DNA of 64,000 bases. Source: Chryseobacterium oleae (lineage in GTDB: Bacteria; Bacteroidota; Bacteroidia; Flavobacteriales; Weeksellaceae). A program made the position numbers and the translations under genes. The notes below the pieces were generated by a model. The model was not told where the DNA came from. It searched no databases and saw nothing but the letters and a program-made list of their open reading frames with translations. Location of the stretch: positions 372,001 through 436,000 of the forward strand of contig NZ_FOVD01000002.1 of NCBI RefSeq assembly GCF_900115055.1. Direction: 5' to 3'. Below, in pieces: positions 46,720-56,047 of this stretch; the first letter of the stretch is position 1, and every line of letters begins with the position of its first letter.

Positions 46720-46865
46720 GGAGAATAATTTGAATTTATAGGGCTTAAAAATAATGAATATTCTTCTTTAAAGTTGATTAAATCTGGGGTTTAAAAGTTT
46801 TTAAAAAAATGACTAGATACAATGGATTATTGTTGCTGTGGAGCTATTTTTATTGAAAGGATTCT

Positions 46866-47297
46866 CTATTTGTATATATTTTTTTCTTTCCTGTAATAGA
46901 ATCCGAACCATGTTAAATTTATTTTTGACTCATTAATAATTTCCAAAGTTCCAACAGCCTTTTTATTATCAAGGTTCTCCCAATTTTGCATTTCATCAGG
47001 AAGTGGAATGATAGGTGGAAAATCTGTGAAATAAAGCTCGTACTTATTGACTCCAATTTTCTTTAATTCCGCATTCATTGAAAACCTGCCTGTAATGGTG
47101 AATTGGGCACTGTTAAGATTTGGCAAAAAAACAATACTATTTTTCGAATTGCAATTAAATGTCCATTTACCATCAATCTTTTGTAATGGTGCAGATGTAT
47201 TTGTAGTTTCTGTTTTTGGCTGTAGTTTCGTTGAATTTTGTTTACAATCCAAAAAAATGAATGCACTAAAAATTGGGATTGCTATATATATCTTCAT
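46866..47297 (-). CDS. Small lipoprotein of unknown function
   Basis: A 143-residue protein with a lipoprotein signal (MKIYIAIPIFSAFIFLDCKQ, Cys at 18). The mature part includes LQKIDGKWTFNCNSKNSIVFLPNLNSAQFTITGRFSMNAELKKIGVNKYELYFTDFPP and ends with KINLTWFGFYYRKEKNIYK, reading as a lipocalin-like single beta domain. AT-rich like the neighbouring genes. It is a possible accessory immunity gene. No established family is recognised. Confidence 0.72.
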   Translation of the reverse strand: MKIYIAIPIFSAFIFLDCKQNSTKLQPKTETTNTSAPLQKIDGKWTFNCNSKNSIVFLPNLNSAQFTITGRFSMNAELKKIGVNKYELYFTDFPPIIPLPDEMQNWENLDNKKAVGTLEIINESKINLTWFGFYYRKEKNIYK

Positions 47298-47397
47298 TTA
47301 CTTAATCTGTTTATAAAATGGTGCACCATGGAGTCAGTTATTTATATTAAAATTTGTCAGTTTATAAAACTCAGTGACACTTATTTTGACATGGAAA

Positions 47398-48132
47398 TTA
47401 TTTTACCAAATCAATGATATTATTATTGATCATCTTATTATAATCCCCTTCAAAAAGCCCACTTTTATACTTCTTGTAATATTCGATTTTTGATGTGGAA
47501 AATTCATAATATAATCTGTCTTCTTTTTCATAGTATTTTCCGTCAGAGTAGTTTGGATAATTTTTATAATCATTATCATTTTTAATAATATATTTATCCG
47601 GTATCTCTAAAATAATATGGTCGTTTACTTCATATATGTTCAATATGTCTGAGTAATTAACGTTTGATTCCTCATATTCAGGCTTCCAATACATTACTCT
47701 TTGCCCAAGTGGATATAAGATTTTGTTTTTATATAGATATAGTTTCCAGCCAAAATGATTATCACCATTTATTGGGAAGAATATCACGTAATTTTTAGAA
47801 GTATTTGAAAAATATATTGTTGGTGTTGAGGTTTCCAAATCTTCATTATTAATTTTCCTAATGATAGCTTTTTCAATATCATTAAAAATAAGCATAATGA
47901 GTTCATATCTATTTTTATCAGCTCCTTCAATAGTTGTATTTGAAATATTGAAGTTTTCACAGTTTAATACATAATTAGGTGGATCAGAATTCTCTTGATT
48001 ACAATTAACTTTAACTAATTGAATTAAGTTTTCTGTAATATTTACCTTATTTGAAACTTCTTTTTTATTTTTTCCCTGTCCATTACAGCTTTGTATTGTG
48101 ACTATTAATAATATGAGAACTATTGTTTTCAT
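47398..48132 (-). CDS. Lipoprotein of unknown function, candidate immunity protein
   Basis: A 244-residue protein with a lipoprotein signal (MKTIVLILLIVTIQSCNGQGKNKK, lipobox IQSC). The body contains YFSNTSKNYVIFFPINGDNHFGWKLYLYKNKILYPLGQRVMYW and many Asn, Asp and Tyr residues. It probably resides in the periplasm, anchored to a membrane. The gene is AT-rich and lies third in a row of lipoprotein genes after the effector. Immunity against a wall-degrading effector is inference from order and location. Confidence 0.72.
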   Translation of the reverse strand: MKTIVLILLIVTIQSCNGQGKNKKEVSNKVNITENLIQLVKVNCNQENSDPPNYVLNCENFNISNTTIEGADKNRYELIMLIFNDIEKAIIRKINNEDLETSTPTIYFSNTSKNYVIFFPINGDNHFGWKLYLYKNKILYPLGQRVMYWKPEYEESNVNYSDILNIYEVNDHIILEIPDKYIIKNDNDYKNYPNYSDGKYYEKEDRLYYEFSTSKIEYYKKYKSGLFEGDYNKMINNNIIDLVK

Positions 48133-48182
48133 TTGGAATATAAACGGTTTATATTATAATTTCAATGACTATTTTTTTAACA

Positions 48183-49136
48183 TTATTTCAATTTGTGCAA
48201 AGGCATTTCATTATTCCCAGGATTGATAAAGTATATTGGGCTTCCTGAAATAAAGTAATTGTTGTCATATTTCTCAATACAAATAATCCCCATATCTCCA
48301 GAAGTATTATTGTAATTTATTTTAATTTTTCCATTATTGACTTCTTCAGCTTTTAGTGGAGAATATTTATTTTTCCTTCCTTCTTCGGTGAGATCTACGG
48401 AAACATCCTCCAATGAATTTATTGTTATATCAAAAATGGTTTTTGCCTCGTCTCTATTTGATGCTTCAAAATGATATACTCCTTTCCAAAAATCAATATT
48501 GCTTTTCGTAACATTATTATCTTTCAAAAAAGATTTTTGTTTTACTAAACATATCTTGGCTGAAGAATTTATTTTATAATGCTCCCATTTTTCAACATTT
48601 GCTCCGGATTCATCTTCTGCTACATCTAGTAAATAAATTTCATTTTTATCAAGATAGTAATACTTTGTTTTTACGGTTAATGATTCTGAATAATTAAGAG
48701 ATTGGTAAATGACAATTGAATCAGATATAGTTTTATTTTTTTCTATATACAGTGTTATTTGATAGCTTAAATCAGCATTATTGTTTTTAGAAACTGAATT
48801 TTTGATGAATAATTCTGTATTAGAATTAAGTTTCCCAATAATATTTTTTTTATTTATAGAATTTAATTTATCGTAATCAAACTTAATTTTGGATAAAGGA
48901 CATTTTGCATCATCCTCTTTAACTTGTTTTTCAGATCTATCAAAAAAAATAGTATTTAATTTGCAAGTTGGGTCGATAGAGCTTACAAAATTCAAATCTG
49001 AAATTAATACATCACCACTCCAATTTTTATTAAAAGAAATTTCTTGGGAAATAGAGGGTTTTGAAACGTTTTCTAGTGCCTTTTTGCAAGAGAATGAGCT
49101 TATAAATGATAATAAAATAACTAGATTTTTCATCAT
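48183..49136 (-). CDS. Lipoprotein of unknown function, candidate immunity protein
   Basis: A 317-residue protein with a lipoprotein signal (MMKNLVILLSFISSFSCKKALENV, lipobox SFSC). The first half contains ISDLNFVSSIDPTCKLNTIFFDRSEKQVKEDDAKCPLSKIKF. The second half, FWKGVYHFEASNRDEAKTIFDITINSLEDVSVDLTEEGRKNKYSPL, resembles lipocalin-like domains seen in other Bacteroidetes lipoproteins. Gaps to neighbours are about 50 bases. It probably faces the periplasm. A function as immunity protein is inferred from context. Confidence 0.75.
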   Translation of the reverse strand: MMKNLVILLSFISSFSCKKALENVSKPSISQEISFNKNWSGDVLISDLNFVSSIDPTCKLNTIFFDRSEKQVKEDDAKCPLSKIKFDYDKLNSINKKNIIGKLNSNTELFIKNSVSKNNNADLSYQITLYIEKNKTISDSIVIYQSLNYSESLTVKTKYYYLDKNEIYLLDVAEDESGANVEKWEHYKINSSAKICLVKQKSFLKDNNVTKSNIDFWKGVYHFEASNRDEAKTIFDITINSLEDVSVDLTEEGRKNKYSPLKAEEVNNGKIKINYNNTSGDMGIICIEKYDNNYFISGSPIYFINPGNNEMPLHKLK

Positions 49137-49183
49137 GTATTAGTAGATTTCGTTAATAATTTTAAAGCTTACACTATTCCCAA

Positions 49184-50080
49184 TTATTTTTTTATATTAA
49201 AATTTCCTTTATCACTCAAAGAGTATGATTTAATTAATTTTCTCTTATCATCTTTCTCTGAATAAATGAAAATTTCATCTATTTCATTAATAGAAAACAC
49301 AGTTGTGTCATCGCTATCGCCGTTACTATTAGCAATTTCTAAACCGTCTATTAATTTTCTTCCCTTAATTGTGATAAGGTATAGTAAATCACTTTCTCCA
49401 CTAACATTATTTACAATATATAACTTATAATCTCCATTGGAAGGCAATTCTGCTATTGCATCTATACCTAATTGATATTTTTGTAGAAATAATTTTTTGA
49501 TATTATTATCATTTAGAATTTCCAGTTTAATCTTTTCTGTAAAATTTTTATAATCTATAGGGAATATACTTGACGATTTAATAGATTTTGTCAACTCTTT
49601 CGAATTATTTTTGTCTTCCTCAATAGTTTCCTCTTTTTTTAAAATACATTTGTTAGGAGCATAATATTCTCCATTTGGGATTTCCAATATTTCCCAAACT
49701 ATGCCGTTACCAGTTCTCTGTATAAGACAAACTCCTTTGCTCGGATTAAAAAAGCTGAAAAAATTACCAACATATGCATTTTTTTCTATGTTAAAAGCGG
49801 TTTTTATATTAATATTTTTTTCAAAATCACAATCAAGCTTTTGTCCATTATTATAGACCGCACAATACTGTGCATATAAAGAATCTTTAGTGATTCGCAA
49901 AATTTTCAAAGTAAACTCTTGGCTTTTATCTTCTGATTTCCAACGCCATATTTCGGGGATATTATTTTTCTTGCTTAAAACTATACTCTTTACAAATCTA
50001 TTATCTTTAGAATCATGCTTTTTACATGAAGCTGTTATACCAAGAAGGAAAGTCAATACTAATAAAAATCTATATATCAT
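49184..50080 (-). CDS. Lipoprotein of unknown function, candidate immunity protein
   Basis: A 298-residue protein with a lipoprotein signal (MIYRFLLVLTFLLGITASCKKHDSK, lipobox TASC). The body has a middle acidic linker (KKEETIEEDKNNSKELTKSIKSS) and a second domain ending VFSINEIDEIFIYSEKDDKRKLIKSYSLSDKGNFNIKK. It starts only 10 bases after the stop of the 918-residue effector, so it is the best candidate for the cognate immunity gene. No family recognised. Confidence 0.75.
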   Translation of the reverse strand: MIYRFLLVLTFLLGITASCKKHDSKDNRFVKSIVLSKKNNIPEIWRWKSEDKSQEFTLKILRITKDSLYAQYCAVYNNGQKLDCDFEKNINIKTAFNIEKNAYVGNFFSFFNPSKGVCLIQRTGNGIVWEILEIPNGEYYAPNKCILKKEETIEEDKNNSKELTKSIKSSSIFPIDYKNFTEKIKLEILNDNNIKKLFLQKYQLGIDAIAELPSNGDYKLYIVNNVSGESDLLYLITIKGRKLIDGLEIANSNGDSDDTTVFSINEIDEIFIYSEKDDKRKLIKSYSLSDKGNFNIKK

Positions 50081-50090
50081 AATTTAAAAT

Positions 50091-52847
50091 CTATAGTTGG
50101 TAATTTAAACATTTGTCGACTCTAATTTTAAGTCCATTTAAATAATCTTCTGAAAACCATTTCTCCGAGGCTCCATAGTCGTAATAAGCTTTTCTTATTT
50201 CGCTTATTCGTTTGAGTAACTTTTCTTGATCTTCCGGTTGATTTAGCGCATTTGCAGTTTCTTGTCCCATACCTCCATCTATAGTAATACTTTGGCCAAA
50301 TTCACTAACTAATAATTTTTGAACTTCTTTAATGGCTCCTCCGGAGGTAATAGTCCAGTCATAAATCATAAGAGCTATTTTTAAATTACTAATTTCACAA
50401 TATCCTTTAGGTTCCCAATATCTTTTTCTATAAATAATGGTTGCTTGTTCTTCTGTAATTTTTTTTTGATTTTCTTGTGTTGGCTCTACTCCTAAATCTT
50501 CCTTTGCATATTTTTTCCATACAGGCCATGATATTCCCCTATTGGTAGGATCCCCTTTGTCTTTAGATGGTTCGTTTTTATATCCTCCTTCATGTTTTAA
50601 AATAATCGGTGCTATTTTTTTGAACTTATCTTCGCAGGGGTCTGAATTTGTTGTGATTTGTTTGTTTTGTTGAGATTGATATGTTTCATAGCAAATGCAA
50701 GTATTTGTGTAACCTAATTCTACTGCTAGCTGAGCAATACTTTTTCCATTTAAATTTATCGAATTTTTACAAAAGTACTTATCCTGAAGATAAACTGAAT
50801 CAAATTTTCGAACATCCATATGTATCCAACTAAAAGTATGATCATATCTAAGATTGCCATTCTTATCATATAATAAGTCAATAGGCTCTATTGAAAATAA
50901 ATTGGGATTAGGCCATTCTTTTTGAGCACCTAAATATTTTATAAATATACTATCTCTTATATTTCTTAATTCTGCAAGATTCTTCTTTTGAGGACCTCTT
51001 ATTTGCCATTTGCCTTTACTGAACTGGATATCAATCGCTTTTCCTTGATGGTTTGTTGTTAAATAGTTCTTAAATCTGCATCTATATCCTGAAGAAAAAG
51101 AATCAATTTTATATGTTTCATTTTTACTAAAATAAAACTGTAAAGCTTTAAATCCAAATAAAAGTGATCTGTGTATACCAGGATATTCATACATATGAAA
51201 GGCTTCATCTTGAACATTTTTTTTATACATACCTTGTCCAGTGTTATCTCCAAAGTCTTTACAATTGTTGATTTCCTCAATGCGTCGAATCTTACTTTTT
51301 ACCTTTTTATTTTTTGTAGTACAGCTACATTTAAGTTGATTCCATAATGCTGTATTAATATCAAAATTTTTAGAAAACTCGTCAATAGCTCTTAAAACAT
51401 TTCCACATACCTTGCCTGTTTCGGAAACTTTCATGTAATCTTTCTGGAATTGCTTAATCATTTTTTCAGTTTTATCTGTAAATTTATCTGTTGGGACATT
51501 TCCTCCAAAACCAGCTAAACGGATATTAATTTCCCTTATTAGCTCACTAGGTACAGAGTTTTTGTCAATACAATATTTACCACCACATGCCTTACTACTT
51601 GTTTTCACCTCTCCCTTCACCACCGCCGGACTCCTCACATTTTCCACTTCCATCAGGCCATCTGAATCTACACCGAATCTTTTGGATTCTGCCGAAAAAT
51701 CAATGGAAATTATTTCAATAAAATAATTCTGTTCATGGGCATCCGGATCACCGATGGGAAGATCTTTTCCTTTGTCGAAAACACTTTTAGTGATCACAAA
51801 TCCTGAGGTAGTGTCACATACATCAGCTGGAATTTTAATATTTCCGCTTCGGTAGATTTCATCGTGAGAACCTGTATCGTATTCCCAGATTACGTATTGA
51901 ATATGCTTTCCAACCATATTTTTGGAATGGATTCTTACTCTTACCTTATCTCCGACACTAACTTTTGACAGTTCCTTTCCGGAATCATTGATGAAAACGG
52001 CATCTAAAATATTGCCTTTCGGATCAGGTTGCTTTGTCCCTCCATTTTGCCCGGCTGGAAATTTGGGCGTGTCTGGTTTTGGTTTAGGGCGGGGTTTTGC
52101 CGGAGGTTGTCCGCTTTTATGATCCGGGTTGACGACATCTACATTCACTTTGCTGGCTCCCTGTATTTTTCCGTAATAACTTGCGGTAACATAATATTCG
52201 TGATTGGCTCCCTCATTTTGACTGCCTCTCATCAGAAACATATTGGCGATCTGTCTGAGAATTTTTTCATCGGACATCAGTGAGATTCTTACCTCTGCAA
52301 TCCCTTTTTCATTAACTCTTGCTTTATAAACCTTATTCTGGCGGTTGTTTTTATTGACAGCAGGATCATGGCCTTTTCCCGCTGCATCGTCTTCCCACAG
52401 TTGAAACTCTATTTCTTTACCAAACATAGCAATACAGTGGGCCTGTGCCGTTAATGTATCACGATAGCTCGCCTTGTTCACATCTTTTCTATTTCTGTTG
52501 AAGAGAATAACTTTGTCGATCTTTGATATTTTCCCTGCTGCAGGAATCAGTACAAGAGTTCCTGCCAGCTTTTTCGAGGCAGGTGTTCCGGGAAGAAGTC
52601 CTTGCTGGGTTTCATATACTTTTATTTCAAACTCAATTCCTGTTGCAATTTCACCAAATTGATAAGAAACTTTCTTTCCTGTTTTTGGAGTTCCCGTAAT
52701 ATCTTTCCAGGTGCTGTTTTTCTGCTTTTTGAAAAGATGCCATTCATAGCTGCTGTTAAAGCCTCCAAGGATATTAAAAGCATTAATTTCATAATCGTTA
52801 CTCGTTCCAACAATCGGATTCTGGGGACCTGTTATTATTCCTGTCAT
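50091..52847 (-). CDS. Multi-domain peptidoglycan hydrolase, probable contractile-system effector
   Basis: A 918-residue protein without signal peptide. Residues 1-240 and about 275-400 are beta-rich Ig-like segments, joined by a Pro/Lys linker (PPAKPRPKPKPDTP). Residues about 425-490 fit a peptidoglycan-binding domain (MIKQFQKDYMKVSETGKVCGNVLRAI). The next part looks like an M15-type peptidase, with HQGKAIDI near 600 and WIHMDVR near 677. The C-terminus is a GH108-type muramidase, LKHEGGYKNEPSKDKGDPTNRGISW near 751, followed by a PG-binding-3 type end (TIDGGMGQETANAL). With the PAAR-like and LysM genes upstream it is probably a type VI secretion effector. Bases coding residues beyond about 415 are clearly more AT-rich. 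Confidence 0.83.
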   Translation of the reverse strand: MTGIITGPQNPIVGTSNDYEINAFNILGGFNSSYEWHLFKKQKNSTWKDITGTPKTGKKVSYQFGEIATGIEFEIKVYETQQGLLPGTPASKKLAGTLVLIPAAGKISKIDKVILFNRNRKDVNKASYRDTLTAQAHCIAMFGKEIEFQLWEDDAAGKGHDPAVNKNNRQNKVYKARVNEKGIAEVRISLMSDEKILRQIANMFLMRGSQNEGANHEYYVTASYYGKIQGASKVNVDVVNPDHKSGQPPAKPRPKPKPDTPKFPAGQNGGTKQPDPKGNILDAVFINDSGKELSKVSVGDKVRVRIHSKNMVGKHIQYVIWEYDTGSHDEIYRSGNIKIPADVCDTTSGFVITKSVFDKGKDLPIGDPDAHEQNYFIEIISIDFSAESKRFGVDSDGLMEVENVRSPAVVKGEVKTSSKACGGKYCIDKNSVPSELIREINIRLAGFGGNVPTDKFTDKTEKMIKQFQKDYMKVSETGKVCGNVLRAIDEFSKNFDINTALWNQLKCSCTTKNKKVKSKIRRIEEINNCKDFGDNTGQGMYKKNVQDEAFHMYEYPGIHRSLLFGFKALQFYFSKNETYKIDSFSSGYRCRFKNYLTTNHQGKAIDIQFSKGKWQIRGPQKKNLAELRNIRDSIFIKYLGAQKEWPNPNLFSIEPIDLLYDKNGNLRYDHTFSWIHMDVRKFDSVYLQDKYFCKNSINLNGKSIAQLAVELGYTNTCICYETYQSQQNKQITTNSDPCEDKFKKIAPIILKHEGGYKNEPSKDKGDPTNRGISWPVWKKYAKEDLGVEPTQENQKKITEEQATIIYRKRYWEPKGYCEISNLKIALMIYDWTITSGGAIKEVQKLLVSEFGQSITIDGGMGQETANALNQPEDQEKLLKRISEIRKAYYDYGASEKWFSEDYLNGLKIRVDKCLNYQL

Positions 52848-52850
52848 GGC

Positions 52851-53681
52851 TTAAACGTAGTATTGCTGGTCATTAATATCCTCTTTAAACTCATCATAAT
52901 CCACCACCGGATTATAAACCTGTTGCTCCTACGTATCAGCATTGGAGGCCTGGGACTTACCGATTTCGCTTTGCTGGCCATGTTTAAGAATGGTGATTTT
53001 TCCACCGGTACTGCATATGAGTTCTGAGATTTCGGTGAGACAGCTTTTTCCCATGACTTTCACATTTTCGTAGGTTTTTTGCCATTTTCCCGCGGGTGCA
53101 TAGGCGCAGGGAAGATAGCCGGTGGATGAAGGTTTCAGCTTACACTGCCCGAAAGGTTGAGCTGCAGGATCAAACTGAAGATCATCTTCCGTAACAGCCA
53201 GATAATCTGGATGTCCTTCGGCATCGTTCCAGTAATGTTTTTCATGGCTGGTGACTTTGAATTTTGGAAATGTAAATCCCTGATTGCACTGAACGGTTGC
53301 TTTCTGAATAATAAAATATTTACCGTCATGAGCATCAGAACCCCAACCATTGTTTTGATTGTCTTCTTTTTGATCATGTCCTTCTTTTTCAGATGACTGT
53401 TCGTCTTTTGCTGTCTGCCAATTATCTTCACCGGCCATTGAATCTATATTTTCTTCCTCTTCAATATTTTCAACCTCTTCCTGAGATTGATTTTCCTCAA
53501 TTATAAACTGTGGATATTCAGGGATGAGCACTGTTTTTCCGGGAACGGGTTGTTCATGCATAATATCTTCTTTGGGACAGTGGAGATTGTGATAGGTTTT
53601 TAAAATAGCCTCATCTTTCAGTCCGAATTTCTTTGCGAGCAAGCCAAAAGTGTCGCCTTTCTGGATAATGTAATTTTTCAT
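52851..53681 (-). pseudogene. LysM plus PAAR-like DUF4280 protein with in-frame stop near its end
   Basis: Residues 1-52 are a LysM domain (YIIQKGDTFGLLAKKFGLKDEAILKTYHNL). An acidic linker (about 60-115) leads to a PAAR-like DUF4280 domain (KYFIIQKATVQCNQG, FGQCKLKPSSTGYLPCAYAPAGKWQKTYENVKVMGKSCLTEISELICSTGGKITILKHGQ). A TAG at 52929-52931 ends the frame at 250 residues. The same frame stays open for 25 more codons (EQQVYNPVVDYDEF..., ending QQYYV) to TAA at 52851-52853, three bases before the effector. It looks like a nonsense mutation, sequencing error or suppressed stop; the 250-residue product still has the whole domain and may work. DUF4280 proteins cap spike complexes and carry effectors. 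Confidence 0.75.
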
Positions 53682-53685
53682 GCAA

Positions 53686-54702
53686 TCATTGTGTTATGGT
53701 GATACTGTGTTTTTGAACCAGAGCATCTTCATGCCATAGACTCAGCGATGATTCTGCCCGGAACAGGTTTTTGTGATGTTTATGGGTGGTGTATTGAAGA
53801 ATGATCTCTCCCGAAACAGGTTCCTCTTCCGCTGCTTCAAACCGGATCCCACGTTTCAACTCCTGAAGGCTGCAGGAATCTATGATTTTTCCTTTTAAAA
53901 CAGTGACAATATAATCGGGATCTTCGTCTTCATATTCAGCTTCCATAAGGCATTGGACAGGAAAAGAATTTTGAAAAAAACAGAACTTTTCAGTCCAGGC
54001 CGATCTTTTGTGGAACCAATCCATTTTTGGAAATAAAGTTTGAAAAAGCAGGGTAGACCTGAATTGTCGTAAAAAATATTCACGGTCAGAAATATTATCC
54101 AGAAACGTATCCAAATACATCTTAGAAACAGATCCTGTAAAGAATTCCTCCAGGTCTGTACGCTTTTCTTTAAACTTTTGAATCGTGCTTTCATGATCGG
54201 CAAATCCAATAATATTTCCGGTGTCAGAAAGGATAAAATCGATCGGCATAATACTTTCTATGCAGGCTATTGAAAGGCTTCCTGTTTTGTCATCAGGTAT
54301 TTCGCTATTGATTTTAAAATTCTTTTGATTAAATGTCAGAACATAATGGTTTTCAAATTTACACTCACAGATACCTACCTGAACAGTGTGATTTATCACT
54401 AAATAATTTTCCATAGGAGCTTCAAAGGTTTCACTGATGTGATACGTAGACAGAAAAAACGAATCGGGAAGTTGAATAGGAGGGACTGCTTTTTTCTTTT
54501 CCTGGTCTTTTTGCTTTTCTGTTTTAAAGTTCAGCGGTACGAGAAGCTGTTGAATACCATTAAGGTTTTCAAACCATAGGGTATCTATCCTTTTGCATCG
54601 GGAATTGTGAAAAAGCCTGAGCTCTTCGCTGGTCATGCCCAGTCGGAAGGATACAGAATGAAGCGTATCTCCGTTTTGGACTTTATATTCAAAAAAATCC
54701 AT
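53686..54702 (-). CDS. LysM domain protein of the effector cassette
   Basis: A 338-residue protein starting MDFFEYKVQNGDTLHSVSFRLGMTSEELRLFHNSRC, an N-terminal LysM domain. The rest (CECKFENHYVLTFNQKNFKINSE, IACIESIMPIDFILSDTGNIIGFADHE and the C-terminal beta region with SGEIILQYTTHKHH) is unknown. No signal peptide. It lies four bases upstream of the PAAR-like gene, so the three genes LysM, PAAR-like and effector form one operon. It may be an adaptor that links the effector to the spike, which is inference. The ATG at 54702 is preferred to an upstream ATG at 54798 that would add an unlike hydrophobic stretch. Confidence 0.78.
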   Translation of the reverse strand: MDFFEYKVQNGDTLHSVSFRLGMTSEELRLFHNSRCKRIDTLWFENLNGIQQLLVPLNFKTEKQKDQEKKKAVPPIQLPDSFFLSTYHISETFEAPMENYLVINHTVQVGICECKFENHYVLTFNQKNFKINSEIPDDKTGSLSIACIESIMPIDFILSDTGNIIGFADHESTIQKFKEKRTDLEEFFTGSVSKMYLDTFLDNISDREYFLRQFRSTLLFQTLFPKMDWFHKRSAWTEKFCFFQNSFPVQCLMEAEYEDEDPDYIVTVLKGKIIDSCSLQELKRGIRFEAAEEEPVSGEIILQYTTHKHHKNLFRAESSLSLWHEDALVQKHSITITQ

Positions 54703-55012
54703 TTCTATCAATTGTGAATTATGGGTTAAATGTAATAAAAAATGGTATTCAAAATACATTTTCAATGCTAATTTTTTAAAATTATAGAGGTATTGCAATT
54801 GTATTCGTATTAATTTTATGTTATTTAAAGTTTATAATCAATAAAATAAGTAATTAATCCCCTTGTTGATAATAAAATTTTATTGATGTTTTACTTTTAT
54901 ACTTCAAAAGATGTTGTTTGTAGAAGAGGTGTATGTAAGCTTTATAGTAAGTCTTTCGTATTTAAAGAATTGACTAGATTTGTAAAATAACCGGTCCAAA
55001 AACACAATAATT
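54703..55012. other. Intergenic region upstream of the effector cassette
   Basis: These 310 AT-rich bases separate the divergent LysM gene and an exported-protein gene. TAGATTTG at 54975-54982 is a possible -7 box for the latter. No RNA, repeat or small gene is recognised. Confidence 0.55.
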
Positions 55013-55663
55013 ATGAAGACTCGTTTTTTCTACACTTTGTTGATATTAATAGTTTCTGTAAGTCTAAGCCATGCAGAAACCTATACAAAAGATATGGAGA
55101 ACCTTTTTTCCATAAAATCGGATACTGTAAAAATCAAAGAGTCTTTCAACCAGGATGATACTTCCGTTAATGAATTTTTGACAGACAGGTTGAAACCTAT
55201 CCGCAGCAATTTCAAAAGAATCAATTCTATTAAAAAATGGAGTTCCATAAAAAAGAAAGACATAGAAGGAGAATCTGCCGAAGGCGGTGAAGCGGTATTT
55301 TATGAGCAGAAAGGACGTCTGAAGAAGGTAACGGCAAGACTGTACGGAGAAATGGGGCAGGTGCTCACCGAATATTATCTGCTGAATGGAAAGTTGTCTT
55401 TTGTTTTTGAAAAAATCTATACCTACAACCGGCCTATGTTTTATGACATCAAAGCCATGAAAGAAAATAATGACACGGAAGCTTTTGATTTTGAAAAATC
55501 AGAGATAGAGGAGAACCGGAATTATTTTGAAAAAGGAAAACTCCTTCATTCAATCAATAGCTTAGATTGTGGAGCGCCTTTCAGTAGTGATTATATAGCA
55601 GAAGAAGAGAAAAGATTTTCGGAATCATTTCAAAAACTGTTGAAGCTGAGAAGTCAGAAATAA
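55013..55663 (+). CDS. Exported protein of unknown function
   Basis: A 216-residue protein with a signal peptide (MKTRFFYTLLILIVSVSLSHA). The mature part is charged and hydrophilic: FKRINSIKKWSSIKKKDIEGESAEGGEAVFYEQKGRLKKVTARLYGEMGQVLTEYYLLNGKLSFVFEKIYTYN, then NSLDCGAPFSSDYIAEEEKRFSESFQ. The short beta strands in the middle resemble small periplasmic repeat proteins, but I recognise no family. It is divergent from the effector operon and could belong to it functionally, though there is no direct sign. Confidence 0.72.
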   Translation: MKTRFFYTLLILIVSVSLSHAETYTKDMENLFSIKSDTVKIKESFNQDDTSVNEFLTDRLKPIRSNFKRINSIKKWSSIKKKDIEGESAEGGEAVFYEQKGRLKKVTARLYGEMGQVLTEYYLLNGKLSFVFEKIYTYNRPMFYDIKAMKENNDTEAFDFEKSEIEENRNYFEKGKLLHSINSLDCGAPFSSDYIAEEEKRFSESFQKLLKLRSQK

Positions 55664-56047
55664 TATAATGTAACAATGTATCCGTCTAGCAGTTTACCAA
55701 TGATTTAATCAATCAATATTTTAAATCATACATCAACGCATCATCAAATCATCTCATCAACAAATCGCCACATCACCATCTCTGCAGATTCCCCGGCAGC
55801 ACACCCTCTGCAGGAAGGTTTAGCCGCCGGATCTACAGTTCCGGTTCAGTACAGGTCAACGGGATTTAGAGTATACTTATCAAATTTATTTTGCTGACCA
55901 ATACCGGAAACGGAAGTTAATATGGACTGTGTGGACTGTTGTTTTTTCGTTAAATAAAAGATATCATTCTGTGCAATCTGTTCAATATTGTTACACTTTT
56001 ACATTGGTAAATTGTTACACTGATACATTGTTACATTATTCAAAAAC
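55664..56047. repeat. Intergenic region with 8-nt-period inverted arms
   Basis: Left arm: ATAATGTAACAATGTATC and TTTACCAATG (about 55668-55703). Right arm: TGTTACAC, TTTTACAT, TGGTAAAT, TGTTACAC, TGATACAT, TGTTACAT (55989-56036), at exact 8-base steps. The arms are complementary over about 38 bases. The centre contains ATCATC-rich repeats (55735-55790) and a possible gene remnant (55744-55998). Confidence 0.7.
55744..55998 (-). pseudogene. Possible gene remnant
   Basis: On the minus strand a frame reads IAQNDIFYLTKKQQSTQS, ILTSVSGIGQQNKFDKYTLN, PVDLY, a TGA stop at 55846-55848, then TGTVDPAAKPSCRGCAAGES. The codon choice and continuity across the stop look like decayed coding sequence. Both ends merge into repeats and no start codon is present. 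I do not recognise the protein, and chance is possible. Confidence 0.25.
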
